Positions 1 to 8,633 are shown, counted from the first letter of the stretch. The stretch: 64,000 bases of DNA from Flavobacterium akiainvivens (GCF_001278115.1 NZ_LIYD01000005.1:1184551-1248550); one strand, 5' to 3'. A program made the numbers and translations. Notes: generated by a model not told the origin, from the sequence alone.

Positions 1-1008
1 GAAGGAAAAGAAAAAACCGGCTACATAAAAATACCCAGCTTTTACACCGCTTTTGATAATGGCGAAGAAGGTGACGGTTGTGCCGATGACGTGGCAAAAG
101 AGCTGGCAAAGCTTAGAAAAGCAGGAATATCGGGGCTTATTGTAGACCTGCAATACAACGGCGGCGGCAGTATGGATGAGGTTATCCGCATGGCGGGTAT
201 GTTTATTAACTTCGGGCCCATATCTGTAATGACAGACCGTACCAAAACCTACAACACCGTGCGCGACTATAACCGTGGTATGCTGTATGACGGCCCCATG
301 GTGGTACTGGTAAACGGCTACACCGCCAGCGCCAGCGAGTTTTTTGCCGGCGTAATGCAGGATTATAACCGCGCCGTGATTGTGGGCAGCCCTACTGTGG
401 GCAAGGCCACCATGCAAACCATACTTCCGCTTAATGAGGAGCAGACTGATTTTGTAAAAGTTACCATAGATAAGTTTTACCGCGTTACCGGTAAAAGCAG
501 CCAGTACAGCGGCATTATTCCTGATATTGAGCTGCCGTTTGCCCTAAACAGCCTTTTAATGCGCGAAAAAGATATGCCCATGGCCATTAAAAACGACAGC
601 ATAGATATTAAGCTGCGTTATGCCAAACTGCCCGATGAAGCCCTTAAGCAGGCCGTAACCCTGAGCGAAAACCGCCTTGGCAGCAACCCCGTTTTAACCG
701 GCATTGCCGATGTAAACAAACGTGTAGACGAGCTTTACAAACGCGAACGCAAGCCCGTAGCCATTAACTTTCAAACCGTGTATGATAATGCCCACACCAT
801 GGACAAGCTTTGGAAAGAAATAACCGATAAGCTTCAGGCCGAAAACAGCTTTAATGTAAACAACACTATTGGCACGCAGGATACTCAAAACCAAGATGCT
901 TTTTACAAAAGCATGAACGATGCCAAGATAAAAACCATACGCCAGGACCCGTATATTTTTGAGAGCCTTAAAGTGCTTAACGATATCAATAATTATAAAT
1001 CAAACTAA
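1..1008 (+). CDS. S41 family C-terminal processing peptidase, 5' end outside window
   Basis: This is the C-terminal 335 residues of a tail-specific (Prc/CtpA-type) serine protease, open in frame from base 1. Such enzymes degrade or trim periplasmic proteins. The catalytic Ser sits in TASASE (codon 328-330), and the Lys of GKATMQ (codon 403-405) lies exactly 25 residues later with Gln four further on, the Ser/Lys/Gln spacing I recall for E. coli Tsp. The substrate strand region DLQYNGGGSMDEV is also present. About 150 residues of C-terminal extension follow, as in the longer Prc subgroup. The PDZ domain and signal peptide must lie upstream of the window. Confidence 0.9.
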   Translation, partial: EGKEKTGYIKIPSFYTAFDNGEEGDGCADDVAKELAKLRKAGISGLIVDLQYNGGGSMDEVIRMAGMFINFGPISVMTDRTKTYNTVRDYNRGMLYDGPMVVLVNGYTASASEFFAGVMQDYNRAVIVGSPTVGKATMQTILPLNEEQTDFVKVTIDKFYRVTGKSSQYSGIIPDIELPFALNSLLMREKDMPMAIKNDSIDIKLRYAKLPDEALKQAVTLSENRLGSNPVLTGIADVNKRVDELYKRERKPVAINFQTVYDNAHTMDKLWKEITDKLQAENSFNVNNTIGTQDTQNQDAFYKSMNDAKIKTIRQDPYIFESLKVLNDINNYKSN

Positions 1009-1020
1009 AGGCCGCCATGT

Positions 1021-1051
1021 TTTGCAAAAACAACGAATAGTTATATTTTTG
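1021..1051 (+). promoter_or_regulatory. Bacteroidetes sigma-A promoter of yebC
   Basis: TTTG (1021-1024), a 19-bp spacer and TATTTTTG (1044-1051) match the known Bacteroidetes consensus TTTG-N19-TAnnTTTG exactly. The yebC start codon is 23 bp further on. Confidence 0.75.
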
Positions 1052-1074
1052 TTGCCGCAAACATAAAAACAATT

Positions 1075-1794
1075 ATGGGAAGAGCGTTTGAATTCAGGAA
1101 AGCCAGAAAAATGAAGCGTTGGTCGGCTATGGCCAAAACCTTTACGCGCATAGGCAAAGATATAGTAATGGCCGTTAAAGAGGGTGGCCCTAATGCTGAG
1201 ACCAACTCAAGGCTAAGGGCGGTTATACAAAACGCCAAGGCAGCCAACATGCCTAAAGATAACGTAGAGCGTGCCATTAAAAAAGCATCAGACAAAGACA
1301 CGGCCAACTTTAAGGAGGTTTTGTTTGAAGGCTATGCACCACACGGTATTGCCATTCTTATCGAAACAGCTACAGACAACAACAACCGTACGGTGGCTAA
1401 CATACGCAGTTATTTTAATAAGTGCAACGGTGCACTGGGCACACAGGGCTCGGTAGAGTTTATGTTTGACCACACCTGTAACTTCCGTATACCGGCTGAG
1501 GGCCAGGATGTAGAAGAACTGGAGCTGGAAATGATAGACTTTGGCGTTGAGGAAATTTTTGCCGATGAAGACGGTATATTAATGTATGCCCCTTTTGAAA
1601 GCTTTGGCGCCATACAAAAAGAACTTGAAGCCCGAGGCATAGAAATCCTGTCGTCTGGTTTTGAAAGGATTCCACAGGTTACTAAAGAACTTACTGCTGA
1701 GCAGGTAGCCGATGTTGAAAAACTTCTTGAAAAAATTGAGGAAGACGACGACGTAATGAACGTGTACCACACTATGCAGGAGAGCGAAGAGTAA
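1075..1794 (+). CDS. yebC: YebC/PmpR family protein
   Basis: A 239-residue protein of the usual YebC length with the canonical N-terminus (MGRAFEFRKARKMKRWSAMA) and the conserved NAKAANMPKDNVERAI segment near residues 50-65. The family was long annotated as a transcriptional regulator; more recent work on YebC and mitochondrial TACO1 points to a translation factor that relieves ribosome stalling at proline-rich stretches. It is a single-gene unit with its own promoter upstream and a terminator downstream. The acidic C-terminus (EEDDDVMNVYH) is typical. Confidence 0.95.
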   Translation: MGRAFEFRKARKMKRWSAMAKTFTRIGKDIVMAVKEGGPNAETNSRLRAVIQNAKAANMPKDNVERAIKKASDKDTANFKEVLFEGYAPHGIAILIETATDNNNRTVANIRSYFNKCNGALGTQGSVEFMFDHTCNFRIPAEGQDVEELELEMIDFGVEEIFADEDGILMYAPFESFGAIQKELEARGIEILSSGFERIPQVTKELTAEQVADVEKLLEKIEEDDDVMNVYHTMQESEE

Positions 1795-1800
1795 TCCATT

Positions 1801-1859
1801 TCAGATTTTAGATTTCAGATTGAACTTCACTCAGGAATAAATTAGAATGAACTTCACTC
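1801..1859. repeat. Dispersed intergenic repeat, left arm (GAACTTCACTC type)
   Basis: AT-rich TCAGATTTTAGATTTCAG is followed by GAACTTCACTC at 1822-1832, and the last word recurs at 1849-1859. Bases 1810-1830 are the exact reverse complement of 1960-1980 (21 of 21). Related words occur at 8950-9042 and, inverted, at 10547-10595. Confidence 0.7.
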
Positions 1860-1875
1860 ATGCTTAAAAATATCA

Positions 1876-1903
1876 AGGCCATCCGAAAGGATGGTCTTTT
1901 TTT
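1876..1903 (+). terminator. Rho-independent terminator of yebC
   Basis: GGCCATCC, the tetraloop GAAA and GGATGGTC form an 8-bp stem followed by seven T residues. It lies inside the two arms of the 21-bp inverted repeat. Confidence 0.85.
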
Positions 1904-1959
1904 ATTTGCTTCATAAAAAATTAAAAATCAATAATTTAATACCTTAAATAGAAGTTTGG

Positions 1960-1994
1960 GTGAAGTTCAATCTGAAATCTGAAATCAAAAATCT
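1960..1994. repeat. Dispersed intergenic repeat, right (inverted) arm
   Basis: This is the reverse complement of the element at 1801-1832. The first 21 bases are a perfect match, after which the AT-rich words diverge. The two arms could pair around the yebC terminator. Confidence 0.7.
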
Positions 1995-2014
1995 TAAATT
2001 CTTCCCCGGCAACT

Positions 2015-2039
2015 GTAACATTCCCTAACTTCCCCCGTC
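2015..2039 (+). promoter_or_regulatory. Putative ECF-type promoter of the sigma factor operon
   Basis: GTAACA (2015-2020) and CGTC (2036-2039) have the spacing expected for an ECF -35 (AAC core) and -10 (CGTC core), 24 bp before the TTG start. The likely reading is autoregulation by the sigma factor encoded just downstream. A similar pair precedes the DUF2807 gene at 4212-4237. Confidence 0.5.
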
Positions 2040-2062
2040 ATTATATCAAACCAAATAACCAA

Positions 2063-2617
2063 TTGGCAAACGCAACACAGGATATCGATACACTAATTGC
2101 ACTCTGCAAACAGGGCAGCCGCAACGCGCAGTTTGAGGTTTATAACCGCTATTATAAGCCGCTGTTTAACACAGCACTGCGTATTGTTAAAGACAGCCAC
2201 TGGGCAGAAGATGTAATGCAGGAAGCATTCCTAAAAGCGTTTACCAAGCTGGATATGTTTAAGGGTGAGGTAACCTTTGGGGCCTGGCTCAAAAAAATTG
2301 TGTTAAACCACAGCATAGACCAGTACAAAAAACAAAACCGCAACGACATGGATGCGATTGATACTGTACTGTACAAAACAGAAGACGATAATTACAAGCA
2401 GGAAGCGGTTATAGACTTTCAGCAGGTTAAGGCACAACAGGCGCTGGCGGCCATACAAAGCCTCCGCGAAAGCTACCGGGTAGTGCTTACCCTGCTGTAC
2501 ATAGAAGGCTATGACCAGGAAGAAATATCTGAAATTTTAGGCATTACCGCAGGTAACTGCCGCACCACCATAAGCCGGGCCAAAGATGCCCTGCTTAAAA
2601 AACTGAGTGAAGCATGA
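2063..2617 (+). CDS. ECF-type RNA polymerase sigma factor
   Basis: A 184-residue sigma-70 family protein of the ECF subfamily. Region 2 is visible as a run around residues 20-80 (YNRYYKPLFNTALRIV, then HWAEDVMQEAFLKAF), and region 4 as the C-terminal HTH around residues 130-180 (YRVVLTLLYIEGYDQEEISE, GITAGNCRTTISRAK). No ATG is available upstream in frame, so I use the TTG at 2063. The stop overlaps the next start (ATGA). An ECF-like promoter sits directly upstream, so autoregulation is likely. Confidence 0.93.
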   Translation: MANATQDIDTLIALCKQGSRNAQFEVYNRYYKPLFNTALRIVKDSHWAEDVMQEAFLKAFTKLDMFKGEVTFGAWLKKIVLNHSIDQYKKQNRNDMDAIDTVLYKTEDDNYKQEAVIDFQQVKAQQALAAIQSLRESYRVVLTLLYIEGYDQEEISEILGITAGNCRTTISRAKDALLKKLSEA

Positions 2618-3156
2618 AGAACGAGAACAATTTAGATGAGCTTTTTAACGGGCTAAACGGTCAGTGGGATACTGCAGAACCCCACGACGGCCACGAAGAC
2701 CGCTTTTTAAACCGCCTGGAGCGCAAAAAGAAAAAACGTTTCCCATTAAGGATTGCAATGTCTGTAGCGGCAGCTGTTGTACTTATTGCGGGTACTATCT
2801 TCTTTATGCTGCCGGCGCAGCCCAAAGAAGATATGGCGTTAAATAAAATGTCGCCTAAGGCTAAAGAGGCCCAGATGTATTTTGCATCTATTATAGAAAA
2901 AGAACTGGCCAGGGTAGAAAAGGAAGACAGCCCAGAAACCAAGAAGCTGGTGCAGGATGCCCTGCAACGCATGAACCAGCTGGAAGCCGATTATGACAAG
3001 CTTTTAAAAGAGCTGCAAATGAAAGGCGAAAGCAAGCAGCTGCTGCATGCCATGATTACCAATTTGCAAACGCGCATCTCGTTTTTAGAACAGGTGCTGA
3101 ACAGGATTGAAAACATCAAAAAAATAAAGGAAAACTACAATGAGAACAATACTTAA
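2614..3156 (+). CDS. Single-pass membrane protein, probable anti-sigma partner
   Basis: A 180-residue protein translationally coupled to the ECF sigma gene by an ATGA overlap. It has a hydrophilic N-terminus of about 45 residues, a basic KKKKRFP stretch, one transmembrane helix (about residues 47-67) and a C-terminal part rich in Glu, Lys and Leu that looks like a coiled coil. I see no zinc-binding HxxxCxxC motif of ZAS anti-sigma factors. The topology (cytoplasmic N-terminus, periplasmic coiled coil) and the position next to the sigma gene suggest an anti-sigma or regulatory role. This is inference from context, not a family match. Confidence 0.7.
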   Translation: MKNENNLDELFNGLNGQWDTAEPHDGHEDRFLNRLERKKKKRFPLRIAMSVAAAVVLIAGTIFFMLPAQPKEDMALNKMSPKAKEAQMYFASIIEKELARVEKEDSPETKKLVQDALQRMNQLEADYDKLLKELQMKGESKQLLHAMITNLQTRISFLEQVLNRIENIKKIKENYNENNT

Positions 3157-4192
3157 AATCACCCTGCTGTTACTACTTGCCCCTATGGTGGCGCTGGCTG
3201 ATGGCAAACATAAAGGCAAGTATACCAAAGAGAAAAAAATAAGCAAAAGCTTTAACGTAAGCGCCACAGCCGCGCTGGATGTTGCCAATAAATACGGCGC
3301 AGTGTATGTAACCACCTGGGACCAAAACCAAACCGCTATAGACGTTGTTATAAAGGTAAGCGGCGATAAACAGGACCAGATAGACAAAAGGCTTAACAGC
3401 ATTGATGTTAATTTTGAAGCCACCACCGCCAAAGTAGCCGCAAAAACCCAGATAGGCAACTTTTCGGGCAAGGTGAGTATGGAGATTAACTATACCATTA
3501 AAATTCCGCGTAAGGGCACTACTGATATTACCAACCAGTATGGCAACGTTATACTGGGCAAGATGGACGGCAGGGCTGTGTTAAAAGTGCAGTATGGCAA
3601 CCTGAACATAGACCGCCTCAACGGAAGCAAAAATGAAATTAACCTGCAATATAGCGATGCCGTAAGCATAGACTATATAGGCCTTACCAAAATAAACGCA
3701 CAATACAGCAACCTTAAAATACAAACTGTAGGCGATGAACTTATTTTAAGCGGCGAATACAGCGAGGTTAAGCTGGGCAGTGTAAAAAGGCTTGACCTTA
3801 AAACATCTTACGGCGATATTAAGATAGATAGTGCACAGGAAATTATCGGCAGGGCCACTTACAGCGATGTAAAAATAGGCACCCTTACCGAGATGCTAAA
3901 CTACAGCACCAGCTACGGCGATATTAAAGTGGACCGTATAACCAAAGAGGCTAAACAGGTAACCATATCCGGTGGGTATAGCGATATTAATGTTAGGTAT
4001 GATGCCGCCTGGGCGTTTGATTTTAGCGCTAAAGTTACCTATGGCGATGTTAACGGCACACAAAACTTTACCATACAGGAAAAGAAACAGGCCAGCACCA
4101 GCAGCTACTTTAAGGGCTACCACCGCAGCAGTGGGTCGGCAAAGCTAACAGTAGATTCTGCCTATGGCGATATTAGCCTTACAAGGCTGTAA
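3140..4192 (+). CDS. Secreted DUF4097-like repeat protein
   Basis: A 350-residue protein with a signal peptide (cleaved after about residue 20, ALA-DG). The mature part is a beta-rich repeat: short units ending in YGDI, YSDV, YGNL or YGDV recur about every 20 residues from residue 55 to the end, as expected of a right-handed beta-solenoid of the DUF4097 kind. It overlaps the preceding gene by 17 bp and belongs to the sigma operon. Function unknown; such proteins are predicted to be cell-surface or periplasmic adhesin-like molecules. Confidence 0.8.
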   Translation: MRTILKITLLLLLAPMVALADGKHKGKYTKEKKISKSFNVSATAALDVANKYGAVYVTTWDQNQTAIDVVIKVSGDKQDQIDKRLNSIDVNFEATTAKVAAKTQIGNFSGKVSMEINYTIKIPRKGTTDITNQYGNVILGKMDGRAVLKVQYGNLNIDRLNGSKNEINLQYSDAVSIDYIGLTKINAQYSNLKIQTVGDELILSGEYSEVKLGSVKRLDLKTSYGDIKIDSAQEIIGRATYSDVKIGTLTEMLNYSTSYGDIKVDRITKEAKQVTISGGYSDINVRYDAAWAFDFSAKVTYGDVNGTQNFTIQEKKQASTSSYFKGYHRSSGSAKLTVDSAYGDISLTRL

Positions 4193-4211
4193 GGGGCTTA
4201 ATCAACCCTGT

Positions 4212-4237
4212 GCAACCTTTTGCCTGATTTAAACGTC
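4212..4237 (+). promoter_or_regulatory. Putative second ECF-type promoter
   Basis: GCAACC (4212-4217) and CGTC (4234-4237) repeat the arrangement seen before the sigma factor gene (AAC to CGTC spacing 17 here, 16 there). It would put the DUF2807 gene in the same ECF regulon. Confidence 0.45.
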
Positions 4238-4323
4238 TGTAATACAAACCAAACACCTGGCTATGGCATAACACTACCCAATCATCAATCATCATTTAAT
4301 CATCAAATCAAAAAACGGACATT

Positions 4324-5028
4324 ATGAAAAAAGCAGCACTTTTGTTAGCGGCATGGGTATGCATTGCCCTGCCCGCAACGGCCCGCACATTGGGCAACCC
4401 CACCAAAACCAAAATCGAAAGGCAGGTGGGCACTTATGAAAACCTTAAGGTAAACGGCCCTTTTAAAGTTATCCTTACCACAGGGACACCCGGCACATTA
4501 AGCCTTAGCGGTGAAAACGAAATGCTGGCGCTAATTACCACTACCGTAACAGACGGCACCCTTGTTATTGAACTTGCAGAAGGCAAAACCCTGCCCCAAA
4601 CCCAGAAAGTAGAAATAAAAGTACCTTTTACTACCCTTAACCGCATAGACCTTGTGGGCACGGGGCATATAGAGGCCGATAAAGCCATTAAAAATGACGT
4701 AAGGGTATCTATAGACGGTTGCGGCAGTATAAAGCTTAAAACAAGCACTGAAAACGTTGAGGCCTGCCTGCTGGGCCAGGGCGAAATAAAAGTAACCGGC
4801 AATGCCACAAACTTTACCGCAAAAATTATTGGCTGTGGCCACATTATGGCTTATGACCTTACGGCACAGGATGTAAAAGCGTGTGTATCAGGTTCGGGCA
4901 CAATAGAAGCCAATTGCAGGCATGCGCTTACCGGGCGTATAAACGGCAGCGGAAATATTGTTTTTAGCGGTACCCCTAAAATTAAAGACCTTATGCGCAG
5001 CGGACAGGGTGAATTTACCATGCTGTAG
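4324..5028 (+). CDS. DUF2807 head GIN domain protein, secreted
   Basis: A 234-residue protein with a clear signal peptide (first 20 residues, ending PATA). The mature part fits DUF2807, the putative auto-transporter adhesin head GIN domain: an opening YENLKVNGPFKVILTTG, then repeated glycine-rich turns such as DGCGSIKLK, LGQGEIKV, GCGHIMA, SGSGTIEA and GSGNIVFSG, each closing one beta-solenoid coil. It follows the ECF operon on the same strand and has its own ECF-like promoter, so it is likely part of that envelope response. Confidence 0.88.
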   Translation: MKKAALLLAAWVCIALPATARTLGNPTKTKIERQVGTYENLKVNGPFKVILTTGTPGTLSLSGENEMLALITTTVTDGTLVIELAEGKTLPQTQKVEIKVPFTTLNRIDLVGTGHIEADKAIKNDVRVSIDGCGSIKLKTSTENVEACLLGQGEIKVTGNATNFTAKIIGCGHIMAYDLTAQDVKACVSGSGTIEANCRHALTGRINGSGNIVFSGTPKIKDLMRSGQGEFTML

Positions 5029-5053
5029 CCCAAAATTTCATACACGTTGTTTA

Positions 5054-5090
5054 AAAAAAGGCCATCTTGTGCAAGCAGGGTGGCTTTTTA
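5054..5090 (+). terminator. Rho-independent terminator of the DUF2807 gene
   Basis: GGCCATC (5060-5066) pairs with GGTGGCT (5079-5085), including one G-T pair, and is followed by a T-run. Confidence 0.75.
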
Positions 5091-5138
5091 ATTGAAAAAT
5101 ACCCATTATTAGGTATTTTATAATTTTAATAATGGGCA

Positions 5139-5146
5139 TACATTTG
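5139..5146 (+). promoter_or_regulatory. -7 element TACATTTG of a probable small RNA
   Basis: TACATTTG matches TAnnTTTG. No coding region follows before the strong terminator at 5198-5228. Just upstream, CCCATTATTA (5102-5111) and TAATAATGGG (5127-5136) form a perfect 10-bp inverted repeat that could be an operator. Confidence 0.5.
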
Positions 5147-5152
5147 TAATGT

Positions 5153-5228
5153 CTTTGGGGGCAAAGTAGTAGTCAAGCATGTAGCGTTCATGCAAATAGC
5201 CCCGGCGTTCTGCCGGGGCTATTTTTTT
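5153..5228 (+). ncRNA. Putative small RNA of about 76 nt
   Basis: The predicted transcript starts about 7 nt after TACATTTG and ends at a strong terminator. It has one small hairpin (GCATG 5177-5181 with CATGC 5189-5193) and a GC-rich terminal hairpin (AGCCCCGGC 5198-5206 with GCCGGGGCT 5212-5220, then a T-run). No start codon with a sensible frame lies inside. The arrangement (promoter, short hairpin, terminator hairpin, both neighbours accounted for by their own terminators) is that of a free-standing sRNA. Family identity is not known to me. Confidence 0.5.
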
Positions 5229-5253
5229 ACCTATCCCCTACATAAAACAACAA

Positions 5254-5286
5254 ACAAAAAAACTCCGGGTTGTGTGTCCCGGAGTT
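5254..5286 (-). terminator. Rho-independent terminator of the cysteine-synthase-like gene
   Basis: AACTCCGGG (5261-5269) pairs with CCCGGAGTT (5278-5286). On the minus strand it is followed by a T-run (plus-strand A-run 5255-5262). It lies 21 bp past the stop codon. Confidence 0.85.
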
Positions 5287-5307
5287 TTATATTTTAATAA
5301 AGTACGA

Positions 5308-6348
5308 TTACTTTATAAATTCTATTTTCTGCGCTTCTTCAAGGTTAACGCTGTCAAAAAATCCCTGCTCGTTCATCCAGTCATCGCTAAATACTTTGCT
5401 CATGTAGCGCGAACCGTGGTCAGGGAAAATAAGTACCACATTGCTGTTTTCGTCAAACTCACCTGCCTCATCATACTGGCGTGCAGCCTGTAGTGTTGCA
5501 CCGCTGGTGTAGCCTACAAAAAGGCCTTCGGTCTTGGCTATGTGGCGTGCAGCGTGGGCGCTGTCTTCGTCGTTTACTTTTATAAACTTGTCTATAACAT
5601 CAAAGTCGGTAGCCGTAGGGATAAGGTTTTTACCAAGGCCTTCTATGCGGTATGGATAAATTTCCTCGCTGTCGAACTCACGGGTTTCGTGGTATTTTTT
5701 AAGTACAGAGCCATAAGCATCAACACCTAAAATCTTGATGTTAGGGTTCTTTTCTTTAAGGAAACGCGCTGTACCGCTAATGGTTCCGCCAGTACCGCTA
5801 CAGGCAATAAGGTGGGTTATTTTACCATTGGTCTGCTCCCATAATTCGGGGCCGGTGGTAGTGTAGTGTGCGTCTACGTTAAGGTCGTTAAAATACTGGT
5901 TAATGTATACAGAGCCTTTAGTTTCTTCGTGCAGCCTTTTGGCCACGCTGTAGTAAGACCTTGGGTCATCTGCCGATACGTTTGCAGGGCAAACATATAC
6001 CTTGGCACCCATGGCGCGCAGCATATCAATCTTGTCTTTAGAAGATTTAGAGCTTACGGCAAGTACACAGTCATAACCTTTAATTATGCTAACCATAGCC
6101 ACGCTAAAGCCTGTATTTCCGCTGGTGGTTTCAATAATGGTATCTCCCGGTTTTAGGATGCCGCGCTTTTCGGCTTCTTCAATTATATAAAGGGCAATCC
6201 TGTCTTTAGTGGAGTGTCCGGGGTTAAAAGCTTCTACTTTAGCATAAAAATTTCCTTTCAACCCTTCGGTAACCTTATTGATTTTGATCAGGGGTGTATT
6301 CCCTATCAGTTCCAATACGTTATTATAGGCTTTTATTTCTTCTTTCAT
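5308..6348 (-). CDS. PLP-dependent cysteine synthase family protein
   Basis: A 346-residue fold-type II PLP enzyme of the cysteine synthase/cystathionine beta-synthase family. Visible are the N-terminal IGNTPLIKI, the PLP-lysine motif STKDR near residue 48, the substrate loop TTSGNTG, and the phosphate-binding GTGGTISG loop near residue 185. There is no C-terminal CBS pair. The ending [17 protein letters not shown] resembles CBS-type enzymes more than CysK, so the substrate could be O-acetylserine with H2S or serine with homocysteine. Single-gene unit with its own terminator. Confidence 0.85.
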   Translation of the reverse strand: MKEEIKAYNNVLELIGNTPLIKINKVTEGLKGNFYAKVEAFNPGHSTKDRIALYIIEEAEKRGILKPGDTIIETTSGNTGFSVAMVSIIKGYDCVLAVSSKSSKDKIDMLRAMGAKVYVCPANVSADDPRSYYSVAKRLHEETKGSVYINQYFNDLNVDAHYTTTGPELWEQTNGKITHLIACSGTGGTISGTARFLKEKNPNIKILGVDAYGSVLKKYHETREFDSEEIYPYRIEGLGKNLIPTATDFDVIDKFIKVNDEDSAHAARHIAKTEGLFVGYTSGATLQAARQYDEAGEFDENSNVVLIFPDHGSRYMSKVFSDDWMNEQGFFDSVNLEEAQKIEFIK

Positions 6349-6430
6349 AAAAAAAATAAGTTAGCAAAGTAGCCCTGCTTATGGTTTTTAGCTACCTTAA
6401 AACCCTGCAAAGCTAACAAAAAAAATTTAA

Positions 6431-8560
6431 TTAGTTTTTAATTCCTTCCAAATCTAGTAAAAAACTGAACTCCTTGGCATCTTCCTTAAGGGCTTCAAAT
6501 CGGCCGGAAGCGCCTCCGTGGCCTGCCTCCATATTAGTATCAAGGTACAGCTGGTTATTACCTTTTTTAACAACACGCAGCAGCGCAACCCACTTGGCCG
6601 GCTCCCAGTACTGCACCTGGCTGTCGTGCAGGCCGGTAGTTACCAGCATATTAGGATATACCTGTGCGGTTACATTATCATAAGGCGAGTAGGATTTCAT
6701 ATAGTCATAATATTCCTTATCGTTAGGGTTGCCCCACTCGTCATACTCCCCTGTTGTAAGCGGAATACTGTCATCGAGCATGGTGGTAATAACGTCTACA
6801 AACGGCACCTGGGCAATAACGCCGTGGTACAGTTGTGGCGCCATATTAACAATTGCACCCATTAAAAGCCCCCCGGCAGAGCCTCCCTGTGCATATAAAT
6901 GCTGCGGCGAGGTATAGCCCTGGGCTATTACATATTTAGAACAGTCTATAAAATCAGTAAACGTGTTTTTCTTTTGAAGCAGCTTGCCGTTGTCATACCA
7001 CTCACGGCCCAGGTCTTCGCCTCCGCGGATGTGGGCAATGGCATATACAAAGCCCCTGTCTAAAAGGCTAAGGCGTATACTGCTAAAGTATGGGTCCATA
7101 CTATAGCCGTAAGAACCGTAAGCATACAGCAGGAACGGGTTGCTGCCGTCTTTTTTGATTCCCTTGCGGTATACGATAGAAATAGGCACTTTGGTACCAT
7201 CTTGTGCGGTGGCCCAGATGCGCTCTTCGGTATAGTTGTTTTTATCAAACTTGCCACCCAGTATTTCCTGCTCCTTAAGCACTTTCTTCTCTTTCGTCTT
7301 CATATTGAAGTCAATTACCGAAGAAGGCGTGGCCATACTCTGGTAGCTGTAGCGCAGTATATCAGTATCAAAATCAGGGTTGGTGCCCGTGCCGCAGGTG
7401 TAGGTTTCTATATCAAACGGCAGGTAGTATTCCTCGCCTTTCCAAGGGCGGATGCGTATTTTGTTAAGGCCGTTGCTGCGCTCGCTTATTACAAGGTAGT
7501 CTTTAAAGATATCAATGTCTTCCAGCAGCACATCTTTGCGGTGGCCTATAAGGTCTACCCAGTTTTCTTTTTCGGTTTTGCCCTCGGGCGTAGTCATTAG
7601 CTTAAAGTTGGTAGCCTTGTCTTTATTGGTAACAATGTACCACTTATCGCCATAATGGCTAATGCCATACTCAAGCCCGCGGGTACGTTTTTGGAATACT
7701 TTAAACTCGCCATCGGGCTTTTTAGCATCCAAAATGCGGTATTCGCTCGTTAGGGTGCTGCTTGAACCTATTACAAGATATTTTTTAGATTTCTCCTTAT
7801 ATATAAAGGTGCTGTAGGTATCGTCTTTCTCGTGATAGATAACGGCATCTTTGGCAGGGTCTTCGCCCAGTTTGTGCTTGTAAATTTTATCGCTGCGCAG
7901 GGTTACCTCGTCTTTACGGGTGTAAAACAGCGTTTTGTTATCGCCTGCCCAGGTAGAGCCGCCGGTAGTGTTTTCAATCTTAAATGGCAGTATCTCGCCG
8001 GTTTCAAGGTTTTTAACCTGAATGGTGTACTGCCTGCGCGACACGGTATCTACGCCAAAAGCCGCCCATTTGTTGTCTTCGCTAATGTTTAGCCCGCCCA
8101 GGTTAAAGTAGCTGTGCCCCTTGGCCATTTCGTTACAGTCGAACAAAACTTCTTCTTTGGCATCCATGCTGCCTTTGCGGCGTGTGTGTATGGGGTAGTC
8201 TTTTCCGGTTTCAAAACGGGTAATGTACCAGTAGCCATTGTAAAAATAAGGTACAGACGAGTCGTCTTCCTTAATCCTGCCCTTCATTTCCTGGAATAGT
8301 TCTTCCTGGAGCTGCTTGGTGTGGGCGGTGCTTTTCTGGTAATATTCGTTTTCTTTATTAAGGTAGTCTATAACTTCGGGGTTTTCCCTTTCGTTTAGCC
8401 AGTAGTAGTTATCTGTGCGGATGTCTCCGTGTTTTTCCAGCTGCTTTGCCTTTATGGCTGCAACCGGCGGAACTATGTTTTCAGTCATTGCTGTTTTGCT
8501 GTTTTGAGCGTGTGCGGCAAAAGTAACACAAACTGTACTTAAAAGTAAGCACTTTTTCAT
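6431..8560 (-). CDS. S9 family oligopeptidase (oligopeptidase B-like), exported
   Basis: About 709 residues. I start at the ATG at 8560 because it gives a clean signal peptide (MKKCLLLSTVCVTFAAHAQ); a TTG ten codons upstream would bury it. The N-terminal half is the seven-bladed propeller of S9A enzymes. The C-terminal half is an alpha/beta hydrolase with AYGSYGYSMDP, the nucleophile elbow GGSAGG, a D in the TTGLHDSQV segment and the catalytic His in AGHGG. Oligopeptidase B cleaves short peptides after basic residues. Likely periplasmic or membrane-anchored; no operon partner. Confidence 0.9.
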   Translation of the reverse strand: MKKCLLLSTVCVTFAAHAQNSKTAMTENIVPPVAAIKAKQLEKHGDIRTDNYYWLNERENPEVIDYLNKENEYYQKSTAHTKQLQEELFQEMKGRIKEDDSSVPYFYNGYWYITRFETGKDYPIHTRRKGSMDAKEEVLFDCNEMAKGHSYFNLGGLNISEDNKWAAFGVDTVSRRQYTIQVKNLETGEILPFKIENTTGGSTWAGDNKTLFYTRKDEVTLRSDKIYKHKLGEDPAKDAVIYHEKDDTYSTFIYKEKSKKYLVIGSSSTLTSEYRILDAKKPDGEFKVFQKRTRGLEYGISHYGDKWYIVTNKDKATNFKLMTTPEGKTEKENWVDLIGHRKDVLLEDIDIFKDYLVISERSNGLNKIRIRPWKGEEYYLPFDIETYTCGTGTNPDFDTDILRYSYQSMATPSSVIDFNMKTKEKKVLKEQEILGGKFDKNNYTEERIWATAQDGTKVPISIVYRKGIKKDGSNPFLLYAYGSYGYSMDPYFSSIRLSLLDRGFVYAIAHIRGGEDLGREWYDNGKLLQKKNTFTDFIDCSKYVIAQGYTSPQHLYAQGGSAGGLLMGAIVNMAPQLYHGVIAQVPFVDVITTMLDDSIPLTTGEYDEWGNPNDKEYYDYMKSYSPYDNVTAQVYPNMLVTTGLHDSQVQYWEPAKWVALLRVVKKGNNQLYLDTNMEAGHGGASGRFEALKEDAKEFSFLLDLEGIKN

Positions 8561-8571
8561 TCTTTTAAGGG

Positions 8572-8603
8572 TTGGTAAATAACACGCCAATTTAATACAT
8601 TTG
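8572..8603 (+). promoter_or_regulatory. Promoter of the YbaB gene
   Basis: TTG (8572-8574) and TACATTTG (8596-8603) separated by 21 bp fit the Bacteroidetes consensus; the ATG is 31 bp downstream. Confidence 0.65.
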
Positions 8604-8633
8604 CAATAATATTTAACACTAAACCTAATAAAA

